Below the pieces are notes generated by a model that saw nothing but the letters and a program-made list of their open reading frames with translations, was not told the DNA's origin and did not search any database. The position numbers and the translations under genes are program-made. Positions 53,101 to 64,000 of a stretch of DNA of 64,000 bases are shown piece by piece (the first letter of the stretch is position 1; every line of letters starts with the position of its first letter). This DNA is from Apostichopus japonicus (taxonomy: Eukaryota; Echinodermata; Holothuroidea; Aspidochirotida; Stichopodidae), in contig NC_092579.1 of the NCBI RefSeq assembly GCF_037975245.1, forward strand, positions 28,896,666-28,960,665. The letters run 5' to 3'.

Positions 53101-56100
53101 TCAGAGTCGGGACAGAGGAAGAACTCCGAGATTGGGTAAGAGTTGTCCTAAATCGGGTCTCCTCGGCAAGAAGGGGTCTTCAAACTTTACGTACAACATT
53201 TTTGTCACTTCGTGTTTCGATTTCATATGAGAAGGTTTTTCTCTTTTAAAAGTCATATCTCGTTACAGTCAGGGAATCGCAAATGTGGTTTTGCTAAATA
53301 TTGGTATGTGATGTCTTAAAGTATTTAACTTCTTTGGCATCTGCTTAATTTAGCTGATTTTAGTAATACTCAAAGTATCAATTGGTAAAATTTACAGACC
53401 ATCTAAAGATTATTTCATTGTTTAACCTGTTTTCATGAATTGGTCTTCCAATACAATGTTTTTTTCTTTCAAATGTCATATCTCGTCACTCTCAGGGAAT
53501 CACAAATGTACCTTACTTCTTGTTTTTCTTTTATTTTGCTAGAAATGGTTTCCAAGTATTAAACCTCTTTGGCATCTGCTTAATTTAGCTGATTTTATCA
53601 CTCGATAGCCATTAAAGATGATTTCATTGTTTAACTTGTTTTCATGAATTGGTTTTCCAATACAATTTTTTTTGTTTTGATTATCTAAAACTGAATATTG
53701 CCATGATATGATATGTTTAGTTTCTTTGATCCTCTTTAGATAGTTGCAATAAGTCTGGCATGCTCAGATATACAGGACGTCGCTGCCACGCCCAGCCCCT
53801 ACGCTGCATGGTGCACCACCTCCAGGGGTGATGTCTTTTACCATCAGACCAAGCCAGACACGGAACTCTCTCCTGCTAAACAGATGTGAGTACTAAATTC
53901 TGCCGCCCGATTAGTGACACCTTCCAAGAAGAATGAGCATATAACCCCCATCCTCCGCGAACTGCATTGGCTACCAATACAACAACGTATCAATTATAAG
54001 ATTGCACTGCTCACTTTCAAATCTCTAAATAATATGGCTCCTGTCAACATTTCGGAACTCATCACCAAATATGAACCAAGTCGTAGTTTACGCTCCTCAC
54101 CACAACTCTTTCTTTGCCATCCTTCTAAATCAAAGATCAACTTCTACTGAGAGAGATCTTTCACAGTAGCTGCCCCCATGGTTTGGAACAGTCTTCCAGG
54201 AAATATCTGTTCTTTAACTAATCTTAATCATTTTAAAAGAGATTTGAAAACACATATTTTTAAATGTTTAACATGAACACTTTATACTTGTAATGTAATG
54301 TAAATATTTGCTCTTATGTTTTAATACTCCTTTTCTTTTTTTTGTATTGTTATTTTGAGTTACCCGGTGCAAGTTTTTGTATTGTTTGATATCTTTTAGG
54401 TATTTATATCTGTACAGTGCTTTGAGATTATATTGGAAAGTGCTTTATAAATAGCACATATTATGATTTTTATTATTATCTGTATGTTGAAAAGCCACGG
54501 TATGTCAGACATTACTCGAGTACCGAGTGTTTGAGAACCGTACTATCGAGAAAAATCAGACTGAATCAGTGTCGTTCTCAACTGCTTAGTCAGATCAGTG
54601 GAAATAATTATTTGATTTCTTGAAACTAGAAATAACGGAATAATACACAGTGATGATATCAGATTGAGTCTTACATTTATCAAAATTTGATACAAAACCA
54701 GGTAACTTGGCCCAAAAAACATTTCCGGTAATTTTGTAAGATGAGTCATGGAAGTAGTTTCCGCCCATCTCGAGACGATATCACTTTAAGGAAATTATCT
54801 GGCAACTTGTGTGTTAATACTATCATTTCTTTTTCATCCTTTACAACAGGTACTGGCAACAGATAGGCGGTCACCTGCACCACATTGAGAGCTGCCCAGC
54901 AGGGGTAGTGTGGGGTATTGGAATGGACCATGCGGTTTGGGTTTGGACAGGAGGCTATGGAGGGGGAATTTTTAAGGGTAAGAAGAAAGGTACACACTTT
55001 TTATCCATTTGAGAATTTTAGGATGCCCTACCCCCCAAATATGAGTGAATAAGAGTGAAGCCAATCATGACTTGGCAGAATTTCCTTTTTTCATAGTAAA
55101 TCATAGTCCAAGCAAACCACTTCTTTAATTTTAAATTGATGATGATTTCGGCTCGTCAGGTGCAGGCCTTTTTATAAAATTAATCTAAATCCAGAATTTT
55201 TATAAATTCTATAAACTTAACCAAAATTTGTTCTTGTAACTTCATATAAACAATCAAACATACATGGATGACATTAAGCAGCACTTGTCCTTGAGAATTT
55301 TCTTTTACACATGTAAAAAGTTGTCATTTGAGGCTGTAAAAATGTTAATGTTTGAGTTTTTGTTGTATCGAGGAACTAAGACTTAAACGTCTGTGTATTG
55401 GACTGACTATAAAGTCCAGCCAGCTAAAATGATCAGGGATGTAAGTCTTCCGTATTTTTACGGAAATCCGGTTTTTTTTTCAGGGATGTAAGTCTTCCGT
55501 ATTTTTACGGAAATCCGTTTTTTTTTTAATTCCAATAATGTTCCACAAAATTGTTCGAATATCAAAGACACAACGCGGCAAAAATGCCTGGCCCGTTGCA
55601 GCAAGCTAACTTCAACTTTCACTCATCGATCAATCAAAATACCATTCCTGTTTCGCATCATCGCATTGCACTGTACAACATTGTGCCATGTGAATATCGT
55701 TGCGTACGTGCGAACTTCAAATCGCCATAGCTCATTTCTGTCGTTGAAAAACCTTGCCTAATTCACGTTGATTGGACTGCTAAATTAATATCTTCGTAAC
55801 TGCTGGTGCTCGACATAACTTTCGGAATTAACGCTTGTGATATTTGTGAGCGGCGGAAATCTACGGGATACGCATATGAAAGTCGATATTTGTGATCGCA
55901 TTCGAATGTGAGACTGTTTTTTATTCCGTAGTTGGCTGCGACGTATTCGTAACTTTGAGCTAGCCTAACATAATGATAGTGTGTAAGTAGTAAGAACTAG
56001 GGGTAAGATGTGTTAGCGCTAATACTTCTGAGCTAGCCTAACTTAACGATAGTGTGTAAGTAGTCAGAGCTAGGAGTAGGATGTGTTAGGACGGCATTCA

Positions 56101-59100
56101 CCCGGGGTCTCCGAATAGTTTTCCGTTTTTTTTTTTTGGCTGCACTTACATCCCTGAATGATGAAACTCAGCTGTTTAAACTTTGGTCATTTTTATAAAA
56201 AGTTAACAATTGGTACAGAAATGCAACCTGCTCTGATAGCTGTGTTACTTTTCAGTCTATCACATATCAAACCTTAACGTTGTGTCTTATGTCATCCATC
56301 AAGATATAATTGATGTTGAAGATTGAGTTTGACTACGGAACTTCAGAAATTTAGGAAGTGGATCAGACTATGACAATGTTTATTTATTTATAATATGTAT
56401 GCATATTTTTCCTATGTTGCATTTATTTGCATGTAAAAATTGAGAATATATATACAAAAATGTAAATATTTCAAAGCCGAAAATTGAATATTTTTGTCAA
56501 CAGGCGTAAATAGCAGCACCTCGGGGATCTATGACCAAACAGATACGAAGAAAGTTTACCTCTTCGAGAATCAGAGGTGGAGTCCGCTCTACGGATTTAG
56601 CAGAAAGTGAGTCGCTTTTTACATCAACCCTTCGCTCTATTATAAAAGTTAAACCAGTACCAATATTTAATAGGATGGTGAATATGGTTGTTCCCTTGGT
56701 TGTAAATCTAGGGTCTCATACTTGTCAAATCCAAGTTTGATGGGACATTTCAGATGTATCGATCTCCCCCCCTCGAATGCTGTTCCCTCCCTCGAATGAT
56801 TCTCAGAGACACCTCATGCCCGATTTCATCATTTCCTGTGTTTCTTTGGCAGAGTTAAGTAACATATCCTGCGCGCATATACCCACAAACACGTCTCCTT
56901 CAGTCATAGAATCCCTGGAAGAGTCAATTTCCTGGCCTGAGAAAAGTTGGGGACAAAGTCTGGAGTAAAAATATCAAAAGTCATGAAAGGGTCTTGGAAA
57001 ATGGAATGGTTTTCTAAATTTTTCCTTGCTGACTCTGTGGTACAAAAATTTATGCCCAACGCAAAATGAAAGAGATCATGGAATTTTTTTATTTTTTGGA
57101 ACATGGAAAAGTCATGAAGTTTAATTTTCAAGGAATTGTGTTTAACCATGTTGCAATTTTTTTTTAAATGATGATCTATGGTAACATTAGATTGCAGCAA
57201 ACTGGAAACACAAAATGTAGCTTTATGAAACTTGTAAGACTTTGCTGTAGACCTCTTGTTCTTTACAAGCCCCCCCCCCTCCACCCCTTTCAGGAGCCCT
57301 TGTCCTCCCAGCAGGCACCAGGAACACCCCTTCAATATACCCAGTAATATATTTTATTTTGTTTTGGCTCAATCAGGCATATACTCTGGATGACAGATTC
57401 AGGGAAAGTTACGGAATCAAAGGATACGGTCACACCTCCGTCTGGACAATGGCACTGGGTAAGACAGCAAACCGTGGTTACAGTATATAGTGCAATGTGT
57501 ATAGTGTAGTTCATCCCAGATTTAATAAGGAGTGGCACTGGGTAAGACAGCAAACCGTGGTTGCAGTATATAGTGCAATGTGTATAGTGTATTACATCAC
57601 AGAATTAATAAGGAGTGGCACTGGGTAAGACAGCAAACCGTGGTTGCAGTATATAGTGCAATGAGTATAGTGTATTACATCACAGATTTATTAAGGAGTG
57701 GCACTGGGTAAGACAGCAGACCGTGGTTACAGTATATAGTACAATGAGTATAGTGTATTACATCACAGATTTAATAAGGAGTGGCACTGGGTAAGACAGC
57801 AGACCGTGGTTACTGTATATAGTACAATGAGTATAGTGTAGTACATCACATATTTAATAAGGAGTGGCACTGGGTAAGACAGCAAACCGTGGTTACAGTA
57901 TATAGCAATGAGTATAGTGTAGTACATCACAGATTTAATAAGGAGTGGCACTGGGTAAGACAGCAAACCGTGGTTACAGTATATAGCAATGAGTATAGTG
58001 TAGTACATCACAGATTTAATAAGGAGTGGCACTGGGTAAGACAGCAAACCGTGGTTACAGTATATAGTGCAATGAGTATAGTGTAGTACATCACAGATTT
58101 AATAAGGAGTGGCACTGGGTAAGACAGCAAACCGTGGTTACAGTATATAGCAATGAGTATAGTGTAGTACATCACAGATTTTATAAGGAGTGGCACTGGG
58201 TAAGACAGCAAACCGTGGTTACAGTATATAGTGCAATGAGTATAGTGTAGTGCATCACAGATTTAATAAGGAGTGGCTGTTAGACAGAATTTGAGTCTTG
58301 AATATGTTATAGTTCTAGAAAAAATAACAAAACCTGATTGCTAGTGGTTGTGTTTCCATGATCGCTATTTACTTGGTTTTTCAACATTTTATTCAAAAGT
58401 AATGCTGAAACTCTGGAATTCTGCTTTAAAGTTCTCAGAGATACTGAGGATGATGATGATGATGATGTTGGCTCTTATGTTGCATATCGACATGTTAATA
58501 TCAACCCAACCTTTCTTTATAAATTCAAATAACTCAACCCAAACTTGTCCTTCAAATTCATATAAACAAGACGGCAGCACCATTTGTCTTTGACAAATTT
58601 TAGATGTATTGTGAACATGTAAATTTAAGGCCATAAAGTCTTATGTTTTACCATTGAGTTTTGTGTTGCATCTGATTAAAACTATGTGTGTATGGGAAAA
58701 ACAAAGACTTTTATAGCCTCAGATTACTTTACAGTGTAATGTGTTATACATTTTTCAAGGACAAGTGCTCTTGAATGTCATCCAGCGATGTTGTGCTGTT
58801 TACCTGAATTGAAAAGAACACATTTTGGTTGAATTATTAGAACTGTTAAACAATGGATTAACATTAACAAATTAGGCCTGCACTGAGGCGTGTCACCATC
58901 AAATAAAGCCTTAAAGAAGCAATAAAGCGATGGAAACATAACTACGTAGCACTCAAGGTTTTCTTTTCTTTTTCTTTTCTTTGATATATCAAAACTCTTC
59001 CTTAAATTCACAGTTTATCTTTAATTTTGAATATTAATACATCCCAGTCAATGCAAGTACTACCATCTTAGCATTCTTTCAAACCAATATAAGAGAGTCA

Positions 59101-62100
59101 ACTGTATCCTAACCAGTCACTTTCTAATTTATAACTTTGCGATAAATTTAGTTCTTTATCAAAACGTCATTTGTCACCTCTTGATCTACTCCAGACTTCA
59201 GAATGGCAGATTGACTTCAGTGTTAAGGGTAGCACAGATAAGGAAGGCTGGCAATTTGCTAGAGATTTCAAGCAGTAAGTACTTTCATAATCTTTTTTAT
59301 ATTCCGGCCATAAAAAGTTACGTTTAAGCTAGCAGGTTAACAGTAAAGAATAATGCAATGGGAGGATCCTGTGTTAAAAATATCATTTTACAATTTGGAA
59401 TTATTTTTTTGGAATTACAAACAGCTATTTTAGTTTATCATACTGATATAATTAAAGACTCACAGACATTCATTTATGGTCTTTATATCTAGTCAAATAT
59501 GCATATCCAGCAATATTCAGTGGATAATACAAATTAGGATACAATTATTGTGATTTTCATGGCTGTGGCGCTTCAGCTATTGGTAAAAAGCTGACCGTTG
59601 AAACAGCTAGTTTCTCTCTTTTTGTGTTTACTATATATAAGTATAAACCTGAGCTTATCTTTTTAAGTTGTAATATTTTCTTTCATCATTGAGTGGCTCA
59701 AATACCACTGCCTTCATGGATTTGCCAATCCATGCTGTTCCCTGGAGGAACCCAATGAAGAGGAGAAGGGCTACCCCTAAAGAGAGGTGTGTGTGTGAGG
59801 GAGGGGTGTTGGTTGCACCAGTCATGGTACATTTTCATGGTGGAAGTTGTCTAAAAAAGAAAAAAGATTTTGGCAAATAATGGTGGATGGAATTACAAGG
59901 AATTGCTTTTATTTTTTTCCCCCAAGAGTCACAACTCACACAATATATATTTTTGATCCATGCATGTACAGGGCATGGCTTTTGTTTGAAAATGTTTTGC
60001 AAATAATCAACAATTTGTCTATATTATTCCACTATCCTCTCTTTTCGTCTATTTAAAGTAACTATTCAAGCAATAGTTTATCTTCATTCTCTTGAGCAAT
60101 GATCATGCATCTCGAATCTTGCACCGACAACCTGTGCACCTTTTGTTTCCATATAGGCCAGTTCAAACTTAGCGTACATTGGGTATGGTTGTAGTGTGGT
60201 GCTTCAAGTAGCTAGGGCCTTTTCTGAGTGCAGTAGCATGAACCTTGCTTCATATTTTCTCATCCTTTCTGACACTGTTACCTATCACTGATGGCAAAAA
60301 CTTGTAGGTGTTTCCATCATGATCTCTTTTGGGATTACACCTTATAAAGAGGTGAATATGCAGCTTGTAATGGCTCTTAAACAGCAAATTAGAGAAAGCT
60401 GTTGCCCAGCAACCAATTTAACAAACTAAAATTGTGCTGCTTTGAAGGAGTAATAAAGGAATTATGTCATCGTGATAGAGATAACACCCCCCTCCCCATC
60501 CCCCCCTCATCTCGCCTCCTTCTAACAGAAACAAAAGGTGTTTTCCTTCTTTTTGGGACATACAGAAGGTTGAAATGGACAATGGTAGTGTTAGGATTTA
60601 CTCTCAAGTTCATTGCATTCAGTGAGGGACCTTCGCATCTGCTGACTGCATAATGAACTCACGTCATCAACAACGAAGACGTGTTCTTTTTATCTGCTTA
60701 AAGTTTTTATCTCCTTAAAGTTTCCATCAAGTGTCTCCTTTACTCTGCCATGTTTTCATTTTGCCCCGTCAAGTCTATTTGGAAACAAAGAACAGCTCTC
60801 TAGACCTCTGGAAGAAGTAGGCCCTCTCCCCCTTCCCCCTCCCCCTCCCCTCCTAATTTGTATGTTACATTCATGTGTTAGCACCCTTATAATTATTGCT
60901 TATATATGCTTTCGCTTTCTTACTCTCCTTGTGATATTAATTTGACAACCGTAGTAACGAGTAAATCTGTTAACGTCTTCTTTCATTTACAGTAGCAAAG
61001 GATTTCACAAGGAGAAGCGATGGAATGACTACGTCCGTAGAAGGCGATGGTTCAGGTAGACATTTATGTTAATAATGACACTAAAATCAGTGATTATGCT
61101 AATAATGACACTCATATATAAAATCAGTGATTCCAGTACAGTTTCAGATGACACAGTTATTGCTCAACTTATTATTGTTGGCATCCAGTTATTTTGCATT
61201 CAGACTCAAGTTTCAGTTGGAAGTTTGGTCGAGCTTCAGTTCAAACTCAATTTTCGTTACATTTCTCCGATGTTAAATGTAGTTAGGTTTTTACCTGATT
61301 CAGCCTACTGCTGTGTACTGTTATGAATATGAACGCCAGTTTTTGAAATGCAGTGGCAATGAGTATTACTGTCCTCTCTATGCGACTTTAACTGAGGTTA
61401 TCATAAACCCAGTGAGGAAGAAGTATTAGTTTTGGTTTGAATATGAAATTCTAAAGACAGAACACTGTGTAATGACTGACTGCTGATCTATTGCAAAAGC
61501 CTGTTTAAGCAAGTGACATTCCCATCCTAGCAGGATCTTCTTCGGAGGCACACTGCAAAAAAAAATGAGAAGGAGAACAAGTGAACTAGACATAGAGAAA
61601 AGTCAATTGGAACATTGAACAACCAAGAATGAAAGAGTAGAATTTTGGCAGAACAGTTGCCAGGGAGATGAAAAGACTGCTTGAGATGAACTGTGAAGAG
61701 AAACCATAACAAAGATGGAGTTAGCCATGGAGCTGAAGGAGTGAATGGTTGAAAGAAAAAAAAACATAGCATTCCAAAATATATAAATTAGATGATTAGA
61801 TAGATAACTAGTAAAACCTCTTCTATTTTGTTTTTATCATTTACTTTGATCCACAAAGGTCTTGTCAGCTGGTGACGACTGGGCCATGGAGGAGGGCCAA
61901 GGGACTTGACCTCATTGACGTGTCCCTTCAGGTCGATGCGGACATCTCACAAGATGGACCCATTGCTGTCTGGGCCCTAGGGACTAATGGTGATGTAATG
62001 ACTAGGATAGGAGTCACCAGACACAATCCTAGGGTAAAGGCAGAACTTATTTTATCAGTTTCAAGAGAGCAGGGATGTGCCCACGCTGGGCGGCACTGTA

Positions 62101-63299
62101 CGGCCCCGCCCAGCACTTAAAATTACAGCCCAGCACTGTCTTCAAAATCGTGAATCCCGCCCATCACTATTTTAATCTAAAATCCCGACAATATTCCTAA
62201 CAATATCTTCAACATAAATTGAGCCTAGCCTATGCCAAAATCATACAGATTAATAATGCATCAGTTACGCATGCGAGAAACATTACTTACGGCTCTCAAT
62301 CGGTCCCTTTTTAAATCTCTTTGAAACAAATAACTTTTACCAGGTTGAAATTGAGCCTAGCCTATGCCAAAATCATACAGATTAATAATGCATCAGTTAC
62401 GCATGCGAGAAACATTACTTACGGCTCTCAATCGGTCCCTTTTTAAATCTCTTTGAAACAAATAACTTTTACCAGGTACGTAATATATTTCACTAAAAAA
62501 AATGTAAATTGTTAGCAAAACTAGTGTATGTGCTTAAAAAGCTACACAAGTGCCAGCATTTGGCATCTGAGCACCTTCAAAACTCGAAAAATGTCTCAAA
62601 GGGGAGGGGGACCCCCCTCCCTCTTAGACCCCTCCCCAGGACGGCGATCAGTTTACCTGGCACTCAGGAGATCCTGGGCACATCCCTGAGAGAGTCGTCA
62701 TAAATGCCAGACCAGAGGTGAAAGTAAATCTCATAATATTAATCAAATCACAACATAAAATTTGATTGGGGTGACTTTTGTGGGATACTAGGCCATATTC
62801 GTTTGCAGCTGTAAGTTTTGAATCTTTAGTCCAGGTTGTAGTGACTTTGAATCTTCTGTAGGTGGGCCAAGATGAAGTGATGATGGAGGGTGGGGTGGGT
62901 GGAGTTGGGTGGGGTTGGGGTGATGAAGGCTGGTACTCTGGGAGTGTACATAGTACTAGGATATCAGTCAAGACATATTTCTTGCTTTATTTATTTGGTT
63001 TTTAATTTAAAGTGGTTGTTCTGAGCTGGGGGGATGGGAGGGAGGGGGCATTGGTGAAGGGGGGGGTATGGTAGGTCACAATATTGGAATCACTTCCATC
63101 CACCACTCATAACAATGCTCACTCTGTCTTTTACATTTGGTCACTTCAATTTTTTTCCTCCAGGGTTCATCTTGGTTTCACATTCCGACCGACCAGCCAT
63201 TCCAGTCGATTTCAGTCGGCGGTAAATATCGTGTCTGGGGTATCGGTAAGGACGGATCGGCTTTCTTCAGGAACGGTGTTCACGTGGATAACGTGACAG
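39226..63299 (+). CDS. TECPR1: Tectonin beta-propeller repeat-containing protein 1, 3' end off window
   Basis: Nineteen exons join in phase to 1278 codons: 39226-39462, 40058-40243, 40551-40679, 41707-41829, 42724-42904, 44213-44310, 44908-45030, 45625-47038, 49229-49362, 50511-50657, 52986-53135, 53740-53885, 54850-54977, 56504-56606, 57377-57458, 59195-59274, 60993-61055, 61859-62033, 63164-63299. TECPR1 acts at autophagosome-lysosome contacts and on damaged membranes, binds ATG5-ATG12 and recognises sphingomyelin through dysferlin domains. Visible order: TECPR propeller start (MQEGFLWAIDCLGKAHTIST), dysferlin domain 1 (YENQRWRPIHGF to WNSCIRRRKWIRYRR, about 76-182), TECPR blades (WVVTSNGK, WAVTHEG, WGRTKDGTVW), a long acidic Ser-rich linker, a PH-like domain (about 876-985), TECPR (WGIGMDHAVWVWTGGYGGG), dysferlin domain 2 (about 1088-1175), and blades (WALGTNGDV, WGIGKDGSAFF). 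The start aligns with the vertebrate N-terminus. Roughly 130-150 residues should follow beyond the edge. Confidence 0.93.
39484..39819. mobile_element. CAGGGATGTGCCCA inverted-repeat element, copy 1 (TECPR1 intron 1)
   Basis: It begins CAGGGATGTGCCCA and ends TGGGCACATCCCTG. TATATATA flanks both ends, though in low-complexity surroundings. 336 bp, non-coding. An inverted, longer copy of the same family occupies 62070-62688. Confidence 0.75.
43084..43454. mobile_element. hAT-type MITE with perfect 8-bp duplication (TECPR1 intron 5)
   Basis: The ends CAGGGGTAGGCAACCT and AGGTTGCCCACCCCAG are the widespread hAT/Charlie-type termini. The octamer CTTTAAAG flanks both sides (43076-43083 and 43455-43462). 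371 bp with no transposase. Confidence 0.88.
44090..44112. repeat. Short (TA)n within a TTTAT-rich tract
   Basis: A TA run inside the T-rich 43960-44160 tract that precedes the TECPR1 exon 6 acceptor. Confidence 0.7.
45625..47038 (+). CDS. TECPR1: TECPR1 exon 8: last N-terminal blade plus disordered acidic linker
   Basis: At 1414 bases this is by far the largest exon (residues 360-830). It opens with the TECPR blade VWAISFEDHRLFMRGAVTYE, then runs for about 400 residues of Ser/Asp/Glu-rich low-complexity sequence with a duplicated SFEVD motif and an eight-Asp run. It ends LWVWVCGGSCWVKPTSLPKW, matching vertebrate LWAWVSGGGCVVEACAMPRW. The linker is longer than in human TECPR1 and explains most of the larger predicted size. 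Confidence 0.9.
47160..49130. repeat. Degenerate TAGTCATC satellite filling TECPR1 intron 8
   Basis: The intron is built from variants of ATCTGTAGTCATCC. From about 47330 to 48130 a higher-order unit of about 90 bases (CTTCATAATAGATAGTCATC, then CAATCCCATAGTCTTC) repeats about nine times. From about 48280 to 49100 a second, longer unit (CACCCATAATCATG, then CAGTCATCATTCTCC) repeats at least five times. No coding content. Confidence 0.88.
50640..52250 (+). repeat. Minisatellite made of TECPR1 exon 10 end plus its 5' splice site
   Basis: About 23 extra copies of a 64-68 base unit follow the true donor at 50658. Each copy holds the exon 3' end (GTGTGCGACATGTACGG, then AAAAAAAG), usually the donor GTGAGT, then AGTTGAACCAGAAG and the start of the next copy. 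Most copies keep the donor; some read GTTAGT or GTAAGT. Any transcript reading past the true donor meets a stop (AGT AGT TGA) at once. The array is interrupted near 52112-52175 by a foreign repeat. Confidence 0.93.
52112..52175. repeat. Dispersed-repeat insert with CCTAGCAGGATCTTCTTC core
   Basis: Inside the exon-10 minisatellite a unit is interrupted by text containing GACGTTTCGATCCTAGCAGG and ATCTTCTTCAGAGGC. The core CCTAGCAGGATCTTCTTC recurs at about 61526-61543 in TECPR1 intron 17. Element class unknown. Confidence 0.55.
53892..54475 (+). mobile_element. 5'-truncated LINE (L2/CR1-like) 3' end abutting the exon 12 donor
   Basis: The sense frame reads LNSAARLV, then ITPILRELHWLPIQQRINYK and TFKSLNNMAPVNISELI, then VAAPMVWNSLP and FKRDLKTHIF after a stop. 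These are the conserved last motifs of L2/CR1-type LINE ORF2. It ends with A/T-rich (ATT)n. The recognisable element starts only six bases after the exon 12 donor at 53886. Confidence 0.8.
55434..56156. mobile_element. CAGGGATGTAAG inverted-repeat element (TECPR1 intron 13)
   Basis: It begins CAGGGATGTAAGTCTTCCG and ends CTTACATCCCTG. The hexamer AATGAT adjoins both ends. The first 48 bases are tandemly duplicated (second copy from 55482), and a roughly 70-base internal segment (TGAGCTAGCCTAAC) is also repeated. 723 bp, no transposase. Confidence 0.7.
57449..58275 (+). repeat. Minisatellite made of TECPR1 exon 15 end plus its 5' splice site
   Basis: Nine further copies of a unit of about 82 bases follow the true donor at 57459. 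Each repeats the exon end TGGCACTGG and donor GTAAGACAG, then CAAACCGTGGTTACAGTATA and CATCACAGATTTAATAAGGA. A last partial copy loses the donor. The frames reading through it on both strands are repeat artefacts. Confidence 0.93.
62070..62688. mobile_element. CAGGGATGTGCCCA inverted-repeat element, copy 2 (TECPR1 intron 18)
   Basis: It has the same termini as 39484-39819 but the opposite orientation. AGAGAG adjoins both ends. It is longer (619 bp) because an inserted segment of 132 bases is present twice in tandem (about 62215-62477). No coding content. Confidence 0.75.
62215..62477. repeat. Perfect-looking 2 x 132 bp tandem duplication
   Basis: The block from AAATTGAGCCTAGCC to TAACTTTTACCAGG is present twice in direct succession with no difference I can see, so the duplication is recent. 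It lies inside the second CAGGGATGTGCCCA element. Confidence 0.85.
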
Positions 63300-64000
63300 G
63301 TGAGACAGCCTTCCCGACCAATGTTACATGATCTTTTGTGTTTGTGAGGTTCCTTCTTTTTACATTGTGGCATTTTGGGGGGGGGATGGGAAAAATGGGC
63401 GATTGAAAAAAAAAAGCGACTTTAAAATATAGCTTCACTTGGATTCATTTTTTTGCCTGGTTCAGGTATGTTGTGTAGTCCTTGCTAAGTCCCCTGTCTC
63501 TATAGATAATTTAATGACAAAACTTATTTCTGATAAAAGTAGGCTTTGTTTAAAAATGAAATGTTATTTGTAGCAGTTCTTCAAAACAGGCTGAGATTTG
63601 GGGAGTCCACCTAATGATACTGAATGGCTTCTTTGACCTTTGTGCCACACTAAGGATTGTTGTACACCATGCATGAAGTGTGAAATCTTACTGACAGGAT
63701 TTACTTAAAAAGTTTTATCAGCGAAGTACACAACGCAAGAAATAAATTTCTGAAAGTTTACCAATTAAAGTATAGTATTTTTGTACCAATTATTTGGTTC
63801 AAACTTTTTTCTTCGGCTGCTTTTGCCAATATCTTTGGATTGCAAGAGTGGCCGTAAAACAGTAGGGAAAACAATTGCAATCCTTTTCCATTGTGGTGGA
63901 CAAATGCCTCTTTCTTCCCCTCCCCTCCCCACCCGACCCCATCCCCCACTCCACAAGTTCACACTCAAATTAATATGCCTTATGGTAACTATTCTCTTTT

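Noticed and set aside
57763-58211. Repeating frames over the intron 15 array on both strands
   Set aside because: Artefacts of the roughly 82-bp tandem unit.

Overview
This is animal nuclear DNA. It has short exons with GT-AG introns, long introns full of repeats, a tRNA-derived SINE, non-LTR and Penelope-like remnants, and many short inverted-repeat DNA transposons. The protein families, the frequent AGGCCTA-type words and the repeat content fit a non-vertebrate deuterostome. An echinoderm, perhaps a sea cucumber, is my best guess, but it is an inference. All exons below were joined by hand from splice sites, reading phase and family resemblance; no transcript evidence was available.

Layout, left to right. 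(1) 1-7190, minus strand: seven exons of an arylsulfatase G-like sulfatase (ARSG), whose C-terminal exons lie off the left edge. (2) 7.2-10.4 kb: no gene recognised. (3) 10478-10549, minus: a tRNA-shaped Pol III unit with an odd AUA anticodon. (4) 10783-14571, minus: a complete four-exon gene for a 382-residue type I membrane protein (signal peptide, VWC domain, unrecognised domain, second VWC domain, transmembrane helix). Its signal-peptide exon is duplicated at about 16 kb, where a SINE has split the copy. (5) 17241-23156, plus: a complete six-exon MCRIP (FAM195) family gene of 136 residues. (6) 23.2-29.8 kb: mainly repeats, including a foldback element packed with GATATC palindromes. (7) 29842-30986, minus: a complete two-exon SRSF2 (SC35)-like splicing factor. 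A small ORF starts divergently 87 bases from its ATG. (8) 31.2-39.2 kb: transposon-rich intergenic DNA with at least three inverted-repeat elements flanked by target-site-like repeats. (9) 39226-63299 and beyond, plus: 19 exons of TECPR1 (tectonin beta-propeller repeat protein 1), giving 1278 codons before the right edge.

The genes do not form a pathway. ARSG (lysosomal sulfatase) and TECPR1 (autophagosome-lysosome and damaged-membrane factor) both act at lysosomes, but nothing here links them. The two most distinctive observations are these. First, two TECPR1 introns begin with tandem arrays whose repeat unit contains the 3' end of the preceding exon together with its 5' splice site, so the true donor is followed by many near-identical decoys. 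Second, the VWC membrane protein has a domain order I do not recognise, beside a broken duplicate of its first exon.
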